This document shows positions 32,766-33,170 of a stretch of 33,170 bases of DNA, piece after piece; position 1 is the first letter of the stretch, and each line of letters starts with the position of its first letter. Location of the stretch: positions 1 to 33,170 of the forward strand of contig JAEUWD010000043.1 in the NCBI GenBank assembly GCA_016786485.1, in the 5' to 3' direction. Origin of the DNA: Bacteriovoracaceae bacterium (GTDB lineage Bacteria > Bdellovibrionota > Bacteriovoracia > Bacteriovoracales > Bacteriovoracaceae). Made by a program: the position numbers and the translations under genes. The notes below the pieces were generated by a model. It made no database searches. It was not told the origin of the DNA and was given only the letters and a program-made list of their open reading frames with translations.

Positions 32766-33170
32766 ATGTGGTACTACGTCGATGGTAAGGAAAGAAAAGG
32801 TCCAGTTGATGAATCAATGCTTCAGCAGCTTTTTCAATCTGGTCAGTTAAATGATGATTCTTACGTTTGGAAAAACGGTTTTGCTAACTGGACAAAAATT
32901 AAAGATGTTACCGAACTTTCTTTTTCGCTACCGTCGCAAATAGGTGCCAGCACAAGCGCTCCGTCGTTATTGGAATTAGTGGCAGATAAGAAAAATATTT
33001 TTATTCGGATTGGTGCTGATCGCGGGTCAATTCCTAATGACTATGGTCCCTTCAGTATAGATTTGCTTAAAAGATTATTTAATGAAAAAAGAATTAACGC
33101 TCGCACCTTGGTTTTTACCACAGGTCTATCAAACTGGACGCTCTTAGGTGACTTTGCTGATTTCCAAGAA
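32766..33170 (+). CDS. Tandem GYF_2-domain protein, N-terminal part (cut by window edge)
   Basis: An open frame of 135 codons runs from ATG 32766 to the end of the window. It begins MWYYVDGKERKGPVDESMLQ, then LFQSGQLNDDSYVWKNGFAN and W. This is the GYF_2 pattern: aromatic start, GP, a helix, then a hydrophobic strand ending in W. A second copy follows at about 90-135: NDYGPFSIDLLKRLFNEKR, then TLVFTTGLSNWTLLGDF. GYF_2 domains are small protein-interaction modules, often fused to membrane or PilZ-type domains, but the partner domain here lies outside the window. AAGGAA lies 7 nt before the start. No signal peptide is seen, so it is probably cytoplasmic. The 183-nt spacer to the VWA gene holds no feature I can name with confidence. 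Confidence 0.8.
   Translation, partial: MWYYVDGKERKGPVDESMLQQLFQSGQLNDDSYVWKNGFANWTKIKDVTELSFSLPSQIGASTSAPSLLELVADKKNIFIRIGADRGSIPNDYGPFSIDLLKRLFNEKRINARTLVFTTGLSNWTLLGDFADFQE

Noticed and set aside
1-33170. Search for mobile elements, CRISPR repeats, integrase or phage genes, and attachment site next to tRNA-Phe
   Set aside because: No direct repeat of the tRNA 3' end, transposase, repeat-spacer array or phage gene was seen by reading; base composition looks even.

Overview
The window is a 33 kb stretch of AT-rich bacterial chromosome with densely packed genes. No insertion sequence, phage gene, CRISPR array or integrase was seen. The organism is most likely a Gram-negative of the Bdellovibrionota (Bacteriovorax/Peredibacter-like). 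This is inferred from the AT-rich base composition and the many exported lipoproteins with Ig-like or VWA modules. Other support is the FecR, FHA, cyclic-nucleotide-binding and GYF_2 regulatory proteins beside a short-chain acyl-CoA pathway. No 16S gene is present, so the placement is an inference.

Layout. 1-260 is the start of an alpha/beta hydrolase cut by the window edge. 329-435 is tRNA-Phe with a bidirectional terminator. 444-9155 is mostly envelope genes: a small secreted protein, a sodium:solute symporter, a secreted propeller-like protein, an 841-residue lipoprotein built as an A-B-C-A-B-C duplication, a PorV/UPF0164-like outer-membrane protein and a coiled-coil lipoprotein.

8364-19014 looks like an envelope signalling block. 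It holds a degenerate receiver protein and a 1172-residue protein with an inner-membrane anchor, a FecR domain, seven Ig-like modules and a predicted outer-membrane barrel. Divergent from these is a Hpt/HATPase histidine kinase with HAMP and PAS domains, followed by an opposing CheY-like regulator. An FHA-fold membrane protein then overlaps an outer-membrane barrel gene. That the block works as one system is my inference.

19011-31106 is mainly acetyl-CoA and short-chain acyl-CoA metabolism. A MerR-type regulator with a cobalamin-binding domain faces acetyl-CoA synthetase, and two perfect inverted repeats lie in or near their shared promoter region. A LemA-TPM-TPM operon and ribosomal protein S20 follow. 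Next is a tightly coupled 3-hydroxyacyl-CoA dehydrogenase, enoyl-CoA hydratase and acyl-CoA dehydrogenase operon. Acetyl-CoA acetyltransferase lies about 1.5 kb further on, with a histone-like zinc-finger protein and a small unknown gene between. A cyclic-nucleotide-binding protein without a DNA-binding domain ends this part. 31107-33170 holds a VWA lipoprotein and the start of a tandem GYF_2 protein.

Genome style. Convergent gene pairs abut or overlap at their stop codons with no hairpin terminator between them. Several sigma70-like promoters sit 10-30 nt before start codons, so short leaders appear common. No gene-free stretch exceeds 300 bases.
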